In this document: piece after piece, positions 26,472 to 34,522 of the stretch
Position numbering within the stretch: position 1 is the stretch's first letter
Layout of the letters: each line of letters starts with the position of its first letter
Assembly (NCBI GenBank): GCA_017631795.1
Contig: JAGBSO010000016.1
Span: forward strand, 1-64,000
Length of the DNA: 64,000 nucleotides
From: Clostridia bacterium
Lineage (GTDB): Bacteria; Bacillota; Clostridia; Oscillospirales; Acutalibacteraceae
Reading direction: 5' to 3'
Notes under the pieces: generated by a model
Database searches by the model: none
The model's input: the letters and a program-made list of their open reading frames with translations, nothing else
Told to the model about the DNA's origin: nothing
Program-made: the position numbers and the translations under genes

Positions 26472-27215
26472 ATGGCAGAAAAAATTCTTATAGCCTCCGG
26501 TAAAGGCGGAGTCGGAAAATCAACAATCACTTCCTTTCTCGGAAAGACAATTGCTGATTCAGGAAAAAAAGTACTTCTGATAGATTCAGATACAGGTCTT
26601 GGTGCACTTGACATCATGCTTTCCGTTGCAGACAAAAAAATGAACACATGGACCGATGTTTCAGACGGTAACTGCAACATGGAAAATGCAATCATACAGA
26701 TTTCGGAAAACCTCTATCTTCTTCCGTCACCTTCAAATTATCCTGCTTCGATAGATGAAGATGTTTTTGTGAAAATCACAAAGGAATGCGAAAATGATTT
26801 TGACATGATTCTCATTGATGCATCTGCGGGTATCGACGAAAACTTAAAAAGAGCCGCAAAAAGCTGCGACCGTGCAATTTTCATCGCAACAGCAGATGAA
26901 ATATCCGTCAAATGTGCTGCTGCAGCTGCCGCAGAAGCAGAAAAATTCGGCATTGACAGAGCAGATATGCGTCTTGTCATCAACCGTTTTGTCAAAAAAG
27001 CTGCAATGAAAGCAAAGCTGCTGAATGTGGACGGAGTTATTGATAAATCAGGCGTAAGACTTCTCGGAATCATCCCTGAAGACAAAAAAATTCCTTACAG
27101 CTCAGTCACTTCTGTGCTTCCTGCAAAAAAAAGCAGTTTCTGCAAAGCAATAAAACGTATCACAGACAGAATTGACGGAAAAAATATTCCGCTGAGCCTT
27201 AAAGAATTAAAATAA
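26472..27215 (+). CDS. minD: MinD-like P-loop ATPase
   Basis: 247 aa. Deviant Walker A GKGGVGKSTITSFLGK (about 10-25), DSDTGLG switch I region (about 39-45) and ILIDASAGID (about 115-124, with Ala where MinD usually has Pro-Ala/Pro-Ser) place it in the MinD/ParA group. MinD positions the division septum by membrane cycling. No minC or minE is adjacent. The C-terminus (RITDRIDGKNIPLSLKELK) does not show the usual basic-hydrophobic membrane helix. It may be a divergent MinD or another spatial ATPase. It is 15 bp after the PBP2 gene. Confidence 0.78.
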   Translation: MAEKILIASGKGGVGKSTITSFLGKTIADSGKKVLLIDSDTGLGALDIMLSVADKKMNTWTDVSDGNCNMENAIIQISENLYLLPSPSNYPASIDEDVFVKITKECENDFDMILIDASAGIDENLKRAAKSCDRAIFIATADEISVKCAAAAAAEAEKFGIDRADMRLVINRFVKKAAMKAKLLNVDGVIDKSGVRLLGIIPEDKKIPYSSVTSVLPAKKSSFCKAIKRITDRIDGKNIPLSLKELK

Positions 27216-27248
27216 CTTTAATTTATTATAAAAATATTATATAAAATA

Positions 27249-27277
27249 TTGAAAAATTTGTCTTTTTATGATATTAT
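27249..27277 (+). promoter_or_regulatory. Sigma-A promoter for mgsA
   Basis: -35 TTGAAA (27249-27254), 17-nt spacer, -10 TATTAT (27272-27277), about 56 bp before the mgsA start. Confidence 0.65.
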
Positions 27278-27332
27278 TTAGAGTGTAGTATTATAAAAAC
27301 GAAATTTCTATACAGAAAGACGGTGCAGATAA

Positions 27333-27731
27333 ATGAATATAGCATTGATAGCTCACGACTCAAAAAAAGAACTTATGACCCAGTTTTGTATCGCATACTG
27401 CGGAATATTGAGCCATCATAATCTGTGCGCCACCGGCACAACAGGCAGACTTGTTTCTGAAGCAACAGGACTTCAGATAACAAAATTCCTGAGCGGAGCT
27501 CATGGCGGTGACCAGCAGATTGCTTCCAGAATTCAGTGCAATGAGATCGACCTGCTTCTTTTCTTCAGAGATCCGCTTAATGCAAAGCCTCATGAGCCTA
27601 ATGAAGCTGCTATTTTAAGACTTTGTGACGTTCATAACATTCCTGTTGCAACAAACATTGCCACAGCTGAATCACTTATAATGGGTCTTCAGAGAGGCGA
27701 CCTTGATTGGCGTGAACTTGTACATCCCTGA
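27333..27731 (+). CDS. mgsA: Methylglyoxal synthase
   Basis: 132 aa, the normal family length. Converts dihydroxyacetone phosphate to methylglyoxal and phosphate, a bypass of lower glycolysis. Motifs: [12 protein letters not shown] (about 4-15), [14 protein letters not shown] (about 34-47), [14 protein letters not shown] (with catalytic Asp, about 54-67), FFRDPL and MGLQRG. It lies after minD, a common Firmicutes neighbour, but has its own promoter. Confidence 0.95.
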   Translation: MNIALIAHDSKKELMTQFCIAYCGILSHHNLCATGTTGRLVSEATGLQITKFLSGAHGGDQQIASRIQCNEIDLLLFFRDPLNAKPHEPNEAAILRLCDVHNIPVATNIATAESLIMGLQRGDLDWRELVHP

Positions 27732-27746
27732 AACTAAATAATAATC

Positions 27747-27771
27747 ATAAGGCGGCTTTAAGTCGCCTTAT
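27747..27771 (+). terminator. Possible terminator after mgsA
   Basis: Hairpin TAAGGCGgCTTtaAGtCGCCTTA between mgsA and hisS. The downstream T-run is weak (TATAAATAT), so read-through into hisS is possible. Confidence 0.4.
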
Positions 27772-27790
27772 ATAAATATGAGGTATTTTT

Positions 27791-29125
27791 ATGGCATTAC
27801 TTACAAAAGCTGCAAGAGGCACAGGAGATGTTCTGCCCTCAGTCAGCTACAAAAACAGATTTATCGAAAGCACTATGCTTGAAATCGGCAATAATTTCGG
27901 TTTCAAAGAAATCAGAACTCCCGTTTTTGAGCACACAGAGCTTTTTAACCGTTCAGTCGGTGAAACAACTGACGTTGTTCAGAAAGAAATGTACACATTC
28001 GAAGACAACGGCGGACGTTCAATCACCCTTAAACCCGAAGGCACTGCAGGTGCTGTAAGAGCATTTCTTGAGCACGGTCTTTTCAATGAGCCCATGCCCA
28101 TGAAACTTGCATATGTAACACCCTGCTACCGTTACGAAAAGCCTCAGGCAGGCAGACTGCGTGAATTTCATCAGTTCGGTGTTGAATGTTTCGGTGCTGC
28201 TGCTCCCGCTGCAGATGCTGAAGTTATCGCTCTTGGCAAACACATCTTCGATTTCTTCGGAATTGATGATTTAAGACTTGAAATCAACTCAATCGGCTGT
28301 CCCGAATGCAGAAAGAATTATCAGGCAGCTTTGAGAGAATATTTCAATTCAAATATTGATGACCTTTGCGAAACATGCAAAGGCAGACTTGACAGAAACC
28401 CCATGAGAATTCTCGACTGTAAGAGCCCTGTCTGCTCAGGTATTGCAGAGAATGCTCCCAAGATTCTCGATTACATCTGCGATGATTGTCAGGCACATTT
28501 CGATGCAGTTAAAAAGTATCTTGATGCAATGGGTATTGAATACACAGTCAACCCCACAATCGTAAGAGGTCTTGACTACTACACAAGAACAGTTTTTGAA
28601 TTTGTAACAGGTTCAATCGGCGCTCAGAGCACAGTATGCGGCGGCGGAAGATATGACGGACTTGTTGAGCAGCTTGGCGGTCCTGCTGTACCTGCATGCG
28701 GTTTTGCTGTCGGTCTTGAAAGATTCATGATGCTTCTTGAAGCAAGAGGAATTGAACTTCCCCCCGAAAATCCTGTTGACCTTTATATTGCATCAATGAA
28801 CGAAGAAGCAAACATCAAGGCTGCTGAACTTGCTGCAAAAGTGCGTGAAGAAGGTGTTGCCTGTCTGTTTGACACAGTAGGCAGATCTCTCAAAGCTCAG
28901 ATGAAATTTGCAAACAAGATGGGCGTTCTCTTCACAGCAGTTCTCGGTTCAGACGAAATTGCAAACGGTATTGTGAATGTCAAGTGCATGGCAGACGGTT
29001 CAGAATTGCCCGTTGAACTTGACAATTTTGCAGTTAATTTTATAAACATGTCTATCAACAAGGCAGTTGACGATTTCAACGTCGGTGATGTTGATCCGTC
29101 AGCATTATTAGGAGGATTAAAATAA
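27791..29125 (+). CDS. hisS: Histidyl-tRNA synthetase
   Basis: 444 aa class II aminoacyl-tRNA synthetase. RGTGDVLP near the N-terminus, motif 2 region TLKPEGTAGAVRAFLEHGL (about 77-95) and RYEKPQAGRLREFHQFGVE (about 117-135), the histidine loop GLDYYTRTVFEF (about 258-269) and motif 3 CGFAVGLERFM. A C-terminal anticodon-binding domain completes it. A CxxC...CxxC insertion (CPECRKNY, DDLCETCKGR) is present in the middle. The stop overlaps the aspS start by 1 nt (TAATG). Confidence 0.96.
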   Translation: MALLTKAARGTGDVLPSVSYKNRFIESTMLEIGNNFGFKEIRTPVFEHTELFNRSVGETTDVVQKEMYTFEDNGGRSITLKPEGTAGAVRAFLEHGLFNEPMPMKLAYVTPCYRYEKPQAGRLREFHQFGVECFGAAAPAADAEVIALGKHIFDFFGIDDLRLEINSIGCPECRKNYQAALREYFNSNIDDLCETCKGRLDRNPMRILDCKSPVCSGIAENAPKILDYICDDCQAHFDAVKKYLDAMGIEYTVNPTIVRGLDYYTRTVFEFVTGSIGAQSTVCGGGRYDGLVEQLGGPAVPACGFAVGLERFMMLLEARGIELPPENPVDLYIASMNEEANIKAAELAAKVREEGVACLFDTVGRSLKAQMKFANKMGVLFTAVLGSDEIANGIVNVKCMADGSELPVELDNFAVNFINMSINKAVDDFNVGDVDPSALLGGLK

Positions 29126-30906
29126 TGGATTTTTTACAGGGTCTTAAGAGAACAGACTACTGCGGCGATTTAAGACTTACCGATGCGGGTAAAAAAGTTA
29201 CTCTCTGCGGTTGGGTTCAGCGTCAGAGAGACCTGGGTGCTCTTATCTTCATTGATTTAAGAGACAGAACAGGTATCATTCAGCTTGCATTTGACGAAAA
29301 TACAGACAAAGCAGTTTTTGAAAAAGCATCATCAGCAAAGAGCGAATATGTACTTGCAGTTGTCGGTACAGTCAAGGAAAGAAGTGCAAAAAACACTGAA
29401 ATCCCCACAGGTGAAATCGAAATCGATGTTGAAGAACTCAGAATTCTTGCAAAGAGTGAAACACCTCCCTTCGAAATCATTGAAAACTGCCCCACATCAG
29501 AAATTCACAGACTCAAATACAGATATCTCGACCTGAGAAGACCTGATCTTCAGAAGAACATTCTTCTCAGAAACAAGGTTACAAAAATCACAAGAGACTA
29601 TTTCTATGACAACGGATTCATTGAAATCGAAACTCCAATGCTCATGAAGTCAACTCCCGAAGGTGCAAGAGACTTCCTTGTTCCCTCAAGACTTCACAAC
29701 GGCAGTTTCTATGCTCTCCCCCAGTCACCCCAGATTTACAAGCAGATTTCAATGGTTGCAGGTTTCGACAGATACATCCAGATCGCAAGATGTTTCCGAG
29801 ACGAAGACCTCAGAGCTGACAGACAGCCTGAATTCACACAGATCGACCTTGAAATGTCATTCGTTGATGTTGACGATGTTCTTGAAATGATTGAAAAGTA
29901 CATCCACAAGGTTTTCAAAGAAGCTATAAATGTTGATATCCCCGAAAAGCTTCCCAGGCTCACATACAGCGAAGCAATGGACAGATACGGCTCAGACAAG
30001 CCTGACACACGTTTCGAAATGGAACTCTTCGATCTTTCAGAAGAAGTTGCAAACAGTGAATTTGTTGTGTTCAAGTCAGCACTTGAAGCAGGCGGCACAG
30101 TAAGAGCTATCAACGCAAAGAATGCTGTAAGCAAACTCACAAGAAAAGAAATCGATAAGCTCACAGAAACCGCAAAGGGCTTCGGCGCAAAGGGTCTTGC
30201 ATGGATCAGAATGACAGATGACGGCATCGCTTCATCTTTCGCAAAGTTCATGACAGAAGACGAAATGACTGCAATCCTTAACAAAGCAGGTGCAGAAAAA
30301 GGCGACGTTGTTCTTGTTGTTGCAGACAGAAAGAAGTCACTTGTTCTTTCAGTTCTCGGTGCACTCAGATGCGAAGTTGCAAAGAAGCTCGACATCATCA
30401 AACCCGGCTACAACTTCCTGTGGATCACAGAATTCCCCTTCTTCGATTGGGACGAAGACGCACAGCAGTATGTTGCAATGCATCATCCGTTCACATCTCC
30501 CATGGATGAATGCCTCGAATACCTTGAAACAGATAAGGCTGCAGTAAAAGCAAAGGCTTACGACCTTGTTCTTAACGGTATCGAACTTTCATCAGGTTCA
30601 ATCCGTATCACAAATCCCGAACTTCAGGACAGAATGTTCCGTCTTCTCGGTCTTTCTGAAGAAGAAGCAAACGAAAAGTTCGGCTTCCTTCTCGGTGCAT
30701 TCAAATACGGTGCTCCTCCTCACGGTGGTATGGGTATCGGCCTTGACAGACTTGTAATGCAGATGGTCGGAGCTGAATCACTCCGTGACGTTATTGCATT
30801 CCCCAAACTCAAGGATGCAACAGAGCCCATGACAGAATGTCCCTCACCTGTTGATAAGGAACAGCTTGATGTTCTCGGTATTGAACTCAAAAAGGCAGAA
30901 GAATAA
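29125..30906 (+). CDS. aspS: Aspartyl-tRNA synthetase
   Basis: 593 aa, bacterial-type with the GAD insertion domain (about 300-420). The N-terminal OB-fold is LCGWVQRQRDLGALIFIDLR (about 28-47). Motif 2 is FRDEDLRADRQPEFTQIDLE (about 217-236) and motif 3 is GAPPHGGMGIGLDRLVM (about 530-546). GGAGG lies inside the end of hisS. hisS-aspS is the standard Firmicutes pair. Whether it also charges tRNA-Asn (non-discriminating) cannot be decided here. Confidence 0.96.
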   Translation: MDFLQGLKRTDYCGDLRLTDAGKKVTLCGWVQRQRDLGALIFIDLRDRTGIIQLAFDENTDKAVFEKASSAKSEYVLAVVGTVKERSAKNTEIPTGEIEIDVEELRILAKSETPPFEIIENCPTSEIHRLKYRYLDLRRPDLQKNILLRNKVTKITRDYFYDNGFIEIETPMLMKSTPEGARDFLVPSRLHNGSFYALPQSPQIYKQISMVAGFDRYIQIARCFRDEDLRADRQPEFTQIDLEMSFVDVDDVLEMIEKYIHKVFKEAINVDIPEKLPRLTYSEAMDRYGSDKPDTRFEMELFDLSEEVANSEFVVFKSALEAGGTVRAINAKNAVSKLTRKEIDKLTETAKGFGAKGLAWIRMTDDGIASSFAKFMTEDEMTAILNKAGAEKGDVVLVVADRKKSLVLSVLGALRCEVAKKLDIIKPGYNFLWITEFPFFDWDEDAQQYVAMHHPFTSPMDECLEYLETDKAAVKAKAYDLVLNGIELSSGSIRITNPELQDRMFRLLGLSEEEANEKFGFLLGAFKYGAPPHGGMGIGLDRLVMQMVGAESLRDVIAFPKLKDATEPMTECPSPVDKEQLDVLGIELKKAEE

Positions 30907-30938
30907 TATTACATTATAATAATGAAAGGAAGATTCCT

Positions 30939-31856
30939 ATGACAACCACTAAAAAACTCCTTGCAATCATTATGTCACTCGTTATGGTATTCGGTATGTT
31001 CACATTCGCTGTTTCAGCTGATAATGAAGTTGTAACAGACGGCTACTATGAAGAAGGCGAATACTCAATTCACTACACAGTTGTACCCGCTAAGGGTGAA
31101 TTCAAAGGCAGAATCATGTTCCTTCACGGTTTCCTTTACTCAGGCACAACATGGAACGGCATGGCTGAAATCATGAGCGCAGAAGGCTATGACTGCTATC
31201 TTCTTGATCTCCCCAACTTCGGTTACAGCACAAGAGAAACCGCTGAAACTCAGGTTATCGCAAGAGAAACTCTTGTTGTAAACTTCATGGAAACAATCGC
31301 TCCCACAGAAGAATGGATCCTTGCAGGTCATTCAATGGGTGGTGGTGTATCAATAAACATCGCTTGTGAAAACGAACTTGAAGCACTCATGCTTTTCTGT
31401 CCCAGCGAAATCAGCTCTGCAGGCAACACAATGATGGCTTCACTTGCAACAAACAGCGTGATCAGCAAGATGATGGACAGCATTTTCAAGATGGTTCTCA
31501 GCTCAGAACTTATCGTAAAAGCTGCTGTTTACATGACAACAGGCGATATGGAATATGCAAAGAGCTATGACGCATCTCTCCTTGCAGATCCTCTCATGAT
31601 CCCCGGTACAGGTTCAGGTATGCTCCTTTCAAGCGTAAATGCAAAGAACACAGACATGAATGCTCTTGCAGAAATCGATACACCCACACTCCTTGTATGG
31701 GCAAACAGCGATAATGTTATCGGTTCAGGCATGGTAAACAATATTTCTGCTGCTCTTGCAGATAAGGAAATAGTCAATGTTGACGGCAGCCACATCGTTA
31801 TCGAAACAGCTCCCGACACTCTTGCACAGATTTCTCTTGAATTTCTTGCAAAATAA
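30939..31856 (+). CDS. Secreted alpha/beta hydrolase
   Basis: 305 aa. Signal peptide MTTTKKLLAIIMSLVMV...VSA (cut at about 27). The oxyanion region is FLHGFLYSG (about 55-63), the nucleophile elbow is AGHSMGGG (Ser about 130), the acid is probably Asp in WANSDNV (about 265) and the His is in DGSHIVIE (about 288). A Met-rich helical cap (MMASLATNSVISKMMDSIF) covers the middle. An extracellular esterase or lipase is likely; the substrate is unknown. It follows aspS by 32 bp with AAAGGAAG before the start. No terminator is obvious after it. Confidence 0.85.
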   Translation: MTTTKKLLAIIMSLVMVFGMFTFAVSADNEVVTDGYYEEGEYSIHYTVVPAKGEFKGRIMFLHGFLYSGTTWNGMAEIMSAEGYDCYLLDLPNFGYSTRETAETQVIARETLVVNFMETIAPTEEWILAGHSMGGGVSINIACENELEALMLFCPSEISSAGNTMMASLATNSVISKMMDSIFKMVLSSELIVKAAVYMTTGDMEYAKSYDASLLADPLMIPGTGSGMLLSSVNAKNTDMNALAEIDTPTLLVWANSDNVIGSGMVNNISAALADKEIVNVDGSHIVIETAPDTLAQISLEFLAK

Positions 31857-31942
31857 TAAGTGAGAAAACATATTAAAAACACGAGAAAAACGGAGAAAAA
31901 CGAAGTATTCATCATCTCCTTTAAAAAATCGCAAAAAAAGTG

Positions 31943-31971
31943 TTGACAAGTAAATACACTTGTGATATTAT
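31943..31971 (+). promoter_or_regulatory. Sigma-A promoter of rplM-rpsI
   Basis: -35 TTGACA (31943-31948), 17-nt spacer, -10 TATTAT (31966-31971). Confidence 0.8.
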
Positions 31972-31973
31972 AA

Positions 31974-32012
31974 TCAAGCGCACTGGGAAAACGGTGTGCT
32001 TGATTTTTGTTT
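31974..32012 (+). promoter_or_regulatory. Terminator-like leader hairpin upstream of rplM
   Basis: TCAAGCGCAC-tgggaaaacg-GTGTGCTTGA followed by TTTTTGTTT, immediately after the predicted transcription start and before rplM. Known Firmicutes rplM operons carry an L13 autoregulatory leader at this place; this hairpin may be its equivalent. I did not match it to a covariance model. Confidence 0.6.
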
Positions 32013-32047
32013 ATATTAAAGTATAAAATATATTGGAGGTAAAAACT

Positions 32048-32476
32048 ATGTCAACTTATATGCCCAAAGTCGCAGACATCAAGCGTGACTGGTATGTTCT
32101 TGACGCAGAAGGCAAAACACTCGGCGCTCTTGCTGCTGAAGCTGCTGTCCTTCTCAGAGGTAAGCACAAGCCCACTTTCGCATATCACGAAGATTGCGGT
32201 GACAACGTTATCGTTATCAATGCTGAAAAGGTTGTTCTTACAGGTAAGAAACTCGATCAGAAAATGTATTATCATCACACAGGCTACATCGGCAACATGA
32301 AAGAAGTTAAGTACTCAACTCTTATGAGAGAAAAGCCCTGCTTCGTTGTTGAAAAGGCTATCAAAGGTATGCTTCCCGCTAACACACTTGGCAGAAAAGC
32401 ATTCACAAGACTTCATGTATACGCAGGTGCAGAGCACAAGCATGCAGCTCAGCAGCCCGTAGCAAGAGAATTTTAA
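32048..32476 (+). CDS. rplM: 50S ribosomal protein L13
   Basis: 142 aa. Recognised by [17 protein letters not shown] (about 17-33), [19 protein letters not shown] (about 38-56) and the [20 protein letters not shown] segment (about 111-130). The ATG at 32048 follows GGAGGT by 8 nt; the in-frame upstream TTG has no site. Early-assembling 50S protein, co-transcribed with rpsI. Confidence 0.97.
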   Translation: MSTYMPKVADIKRDWYVLDAEGKTLGALAAEAAVLLRGKHKPTFAYHEDCGDNVIVINAEKVVLTGKKLDQKMYYHHTGYIGNMKEVKYSTLMREKPCFVVEKAIKGMLPANTLGRKAFTRLHVYAGAEHKHAAQQPVAREF

Positions 32477-32495
32477 GAAAGGGAGGCAGTTTTAA

Positions 32496-32891
32496 ATGTA
32501 CGAAAGCAATTACTACTACGGTACAGGTAGAAGAAAAAGTTCAGTAGCTCGTGTTCGTGTATATCCCGGCACAGGCAAAATCACAATCAACGACAGAGAT
32601 ATCAACGATTATTTCGGTCTTGAAACACTCAAGCTCATCGTTCGTCAGCCTCTCGCTCTCACAGGCACAACAGAGAAGTTCGACATCGTTGTAAGAGTAG
32701 CAGGCGGCGGCGTTACAGGTCAGGCTGGTGCTATCCGTCACGGTCTTTCAAGAGCTCTTCTTCAGTTCGACGAAAGCCTTCGTCCCACACTCAAGAAGGC
32801 TGGTTTCCTTACAAGAGACCCCAGAATGAAGGAAAGAAAGAAATACGGTCTCAAAGGTGCACGTCGTGCTCCCCAGTTCTCAAAGAGATAA
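32496..32891 (+). CDS. rpsI: 30S ribosomal protein S9
   Basis: 131 aa. [19 protein letters not shown] (about 7-25), [19 protein letters not shown] (about 70-88) and the basic tail [11 protein letters not shown] that reaches the P-site tRNA. It begins 19 bp after rplM with GGGAGG upstream. Transcript ends at the 32911-32943 terminator. Confidence 0.97.
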   Translation: MYESNYYYGTGRRKSSVARVRVYPGTGKITINDRDINDYFGLETLKLIVRQPLALTGTTEKFDIVVRVAGGGVTGQAGAIRHGLSRALLQFDESLRPTLKKAGFLTRDPRMKERKKYGLKGARRAPQFSKR

Positions 32892-32910
32892 TTTCTTTAT
32901 CACAAAAATC

Positions 32911-32943
32911 TCAGCTCTCACTTTTGTGGGAGCTGTTTTTTTA
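32911..32943 (+). terminator. rpsI terminator (copy 1 of a duplicated terminator)
   Basis: AGCTCtCAC-ttt-GTGgGAGCT followed by seven T. The same 33 bases recur exactly at 34410-34442, beyond the sigma/anti-sigma genes. Confidence 0.88.
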
Positions 32944-32949
32944 CTCATA

Positions 32950-32978
32950 TGTGACGAAGCGGTTTTGTTTTGCGTCAT
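32950..32978 (+). promoter_or_regulatory. Candidate ECF-sigma promoter of the sigma/anti-sigma cassette
   Basis: TGTGACG (32950-32956), 16-nt spacer with T-rich stretch, CGTCAT (32973-32978), then AAAGGAG and the start at 33003. The CGTC -10 is typical of ECF promoters and suggests that the sigma factor drives its own gene. TGACG/CGTCA also forms a dyad, so a repressor site is the alternative. Confidence 0.55.
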
Positions 32979-33002
32979 TATATATGAAAGGAGCAAAAAC
33001 CA

Positions 33003-33554
33003 ATGGAAGATAAAGAAATACTTGAATTATTCAATGCAAGAAATCAACAAGCAATCAGTAAAACTGCCGATAAATACGGCAACTATTGTTACAGTATTTC
33101 ATTCAACATTCTTGCGAATGCTGAGGACAGCGAAGAATGTGTAAATGACACATACATGAAAGCTTGGCAATCAATACCTCCTGATTATCCAAACATATTC
33201 TCAGCATATCTCGGAAAAATCACAAGAAACCTCTCACTTGATAAATATCGGCATAAATACGCAACGAAACGAGGAAACGCAACAGTCAATGTTGTTTTTG
33301 AAGAGCTTGAAAATTGCATTTCTGAAACAAAGAGTATTGTTGATGAAATTGAATTGACAGAATTAATCAACAACTTTCTGAAAACTTTATCGGATGATAA
33401 ATGCAGAATTTTTGTCCGCCGATATTGGTATTTCAACAGCGTTAAAGAGATAGCAGAATTTTACGGCATAAGCGAAAGTAAAGTTAAAATGACATTAAGC
33501 CGTACACGAGAAAAATTCAGAAAATATCTTGAAAAAGCAGAGGTGTCATTATGA
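33003..33554 (+). CDS. ECF-type RNA polymerase sigma factor
   Basis: 183 aa. Region 2: YCYSISFNILANAEDSEE (about 28-45) and CVNDTYMKAWQSIPP (about 46-60), then LGKITRNLSLDKYR (about 70-83). Region 4 has the HTH VKEIAEFYGISESKVKMTLSR (given as VKEIAEFYGI and SESKVKMTLSR, about 146-166). It directs polymerase to a small regulon, probably including its own promoter. AAAGGAG precedes the start. It overlaps the following membrane-protein gene by 4 bp, as sigma/anti-sigma pairs often do. It is flanked by duplicated rpsI terminators. Confidence 0.9.
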   Translation: MEDKEILELFNARNQQAISKTADKYGNYCYSISFNILANAEDSEECVNDTYMKAWQSIPPDYPNIFSAYLGKITRNLSLDKYRHKYATKRGNATVNVVFEELENCISETKSIVDEIELTELINNFLKTLSDDKCRIFVRRYWYFNSVKEIAEFYGISESKVKMTLSRTREKFRKYLEKAEVSL

Positions 33555-34375
33555 ATACAGAAAAACTCATATATGCAATCGGCAATATAGACAAAAAATA
33601 TATTTATGAAGCAAATAAAAAAACAAAAAAACATTCTCAGTTTTTGAAGAGTGTTGCCGTTATTGCTGCAATTCTTCTTGCTGTCATGTTTTTTAATACT
33701 GAAATTGGCGTCAAAGCTGTTGATTACATAAAAAACATAACTACTGAAATTTTTGAAAGCATTTTCCCTGATAAAGATATTCCTGTTTATTACGAAGGCA
33801 CTACAGAATATGAAACTCATGTTGCAATGGGTGAAATTCCTGATGAAGAAACAAATTCTCCGGGATTCTCGATGTATTATGATACAGAACGATATAAATT
33901 ACATAACGAAGACGGCATTTATTACATTCGTACAAAACATACCCCCATTTCAAGAGAAGAAATAATAGAAAATAATTCCGATCTTCTTAATGGACTTGAA
34001 GAATCAGAAAAAGAAGCTGAAATTCAAAGACTGATTGACGAAAATGAGAAGTTTTACAACAATCTGCCCGTATGCGAAATAGAAATCGTCCGCATTAATG
34101 AAACAACCCCCGAAAATGCGGCAGAAATACACAAAAAAGAATTGATACAGGAATTCAATGCAATTTCAGAAACAGAAAAAGATCCTAATCATAACGGTGT
34201 ATATTTTTTTGTATCCGATGGTGATAATTGGGATTCAGCAATGGCATATATTTACTTTATAGATGATGAAAATGACGGTGTTTTTCGTCTGACTGCACGC
34301 TTTTTTGGTGAAGCATCAGAAGGACACGGTAATAGATTCCGTCAAATGATTGATACATTTAAAGTCATATCCTGA
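33551..34375 (+). CDS. Probable membrane anti-sigma factor or regulator partner
   Basis: 274 aa. A short cytoplasmic N-terminus (MNTEKLIYAIGNIDKKYIYEA) precedes one membrane segment at about 35-52 (VAVIAAILLAVMFF). An acidic extracytoplasmic domain of about 210 residues follows, with no domain that I recognise. The N-terminus YAIGNIDKKYI is typical of partners that follow ECF sigma genes in Clostridia. It would hold the sigma factor at the membrane until a signal is sensed outside. The function is inferred from position and topology. Confidence 0.7.
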   Translation: MNTEKLIYAIGNIDKKYIYEANKKTKKHSQFLKSVAVIAAILLAVMFFNTEIGVKAVDYIKNITTEIFESIFPDKDIPVYYEGTTEYETHVAMGEIPDEETNSPGFSMYYDTERYKLHNEDGIYYIRTKHTPISREEIIENNSDLLNGLEESEKEAEIQRLIDENEKFYNNLPVCEIEIVRINETTPENAAEIHKKELIQEFNAISETEKDPNHNGVYFFVSDGDNWDSAMAYIYFIDDENDGVFRLTARFFGEASEGHGNRFRQMIDTFKVIS

Positions 34376-34409
34376 CAGAACACAAGATATAGCTCTACCA
34401 CCTTCCTTT

Positions 34410-34442
34410 TCAGCTCTCACTTTTGTGGGAGCTGTTTTTTTA
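34410..34442 (+). terminator. Terminator, copy 2 of the duplicated rpsI terminator
   Basis: Identical over 33 bases to 32911-32943 and 1499 bp away. It ends the sigma/anti-sigma transcript. Confidence 0.88.
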
Positions 34443-34451
34443 TTTTGCCTG

Positions 34452-34480
34452 TTTATTTTTTAATAATTTTGTGTTAGAAT
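34452..34480 (+). promoter_or_regulatory. Weak promoter candidate for the PHP gene
   Basis: TTTATT (34452-34457), 17-nt spacer, TAGAAT (34475-34480). The -35 is poor. Confidence 0.35.
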
Positions 34481-34522
34481 ATTATCAGCGTAAAAAATAA
34501 CATGGAAATAAGGAGAATTACT

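Noticed and set aside
29736..30401. 221-aa minus-strand ORF opposite aspS
   Set aside because: Ser-rich reverse translation of aspS; not a gene.
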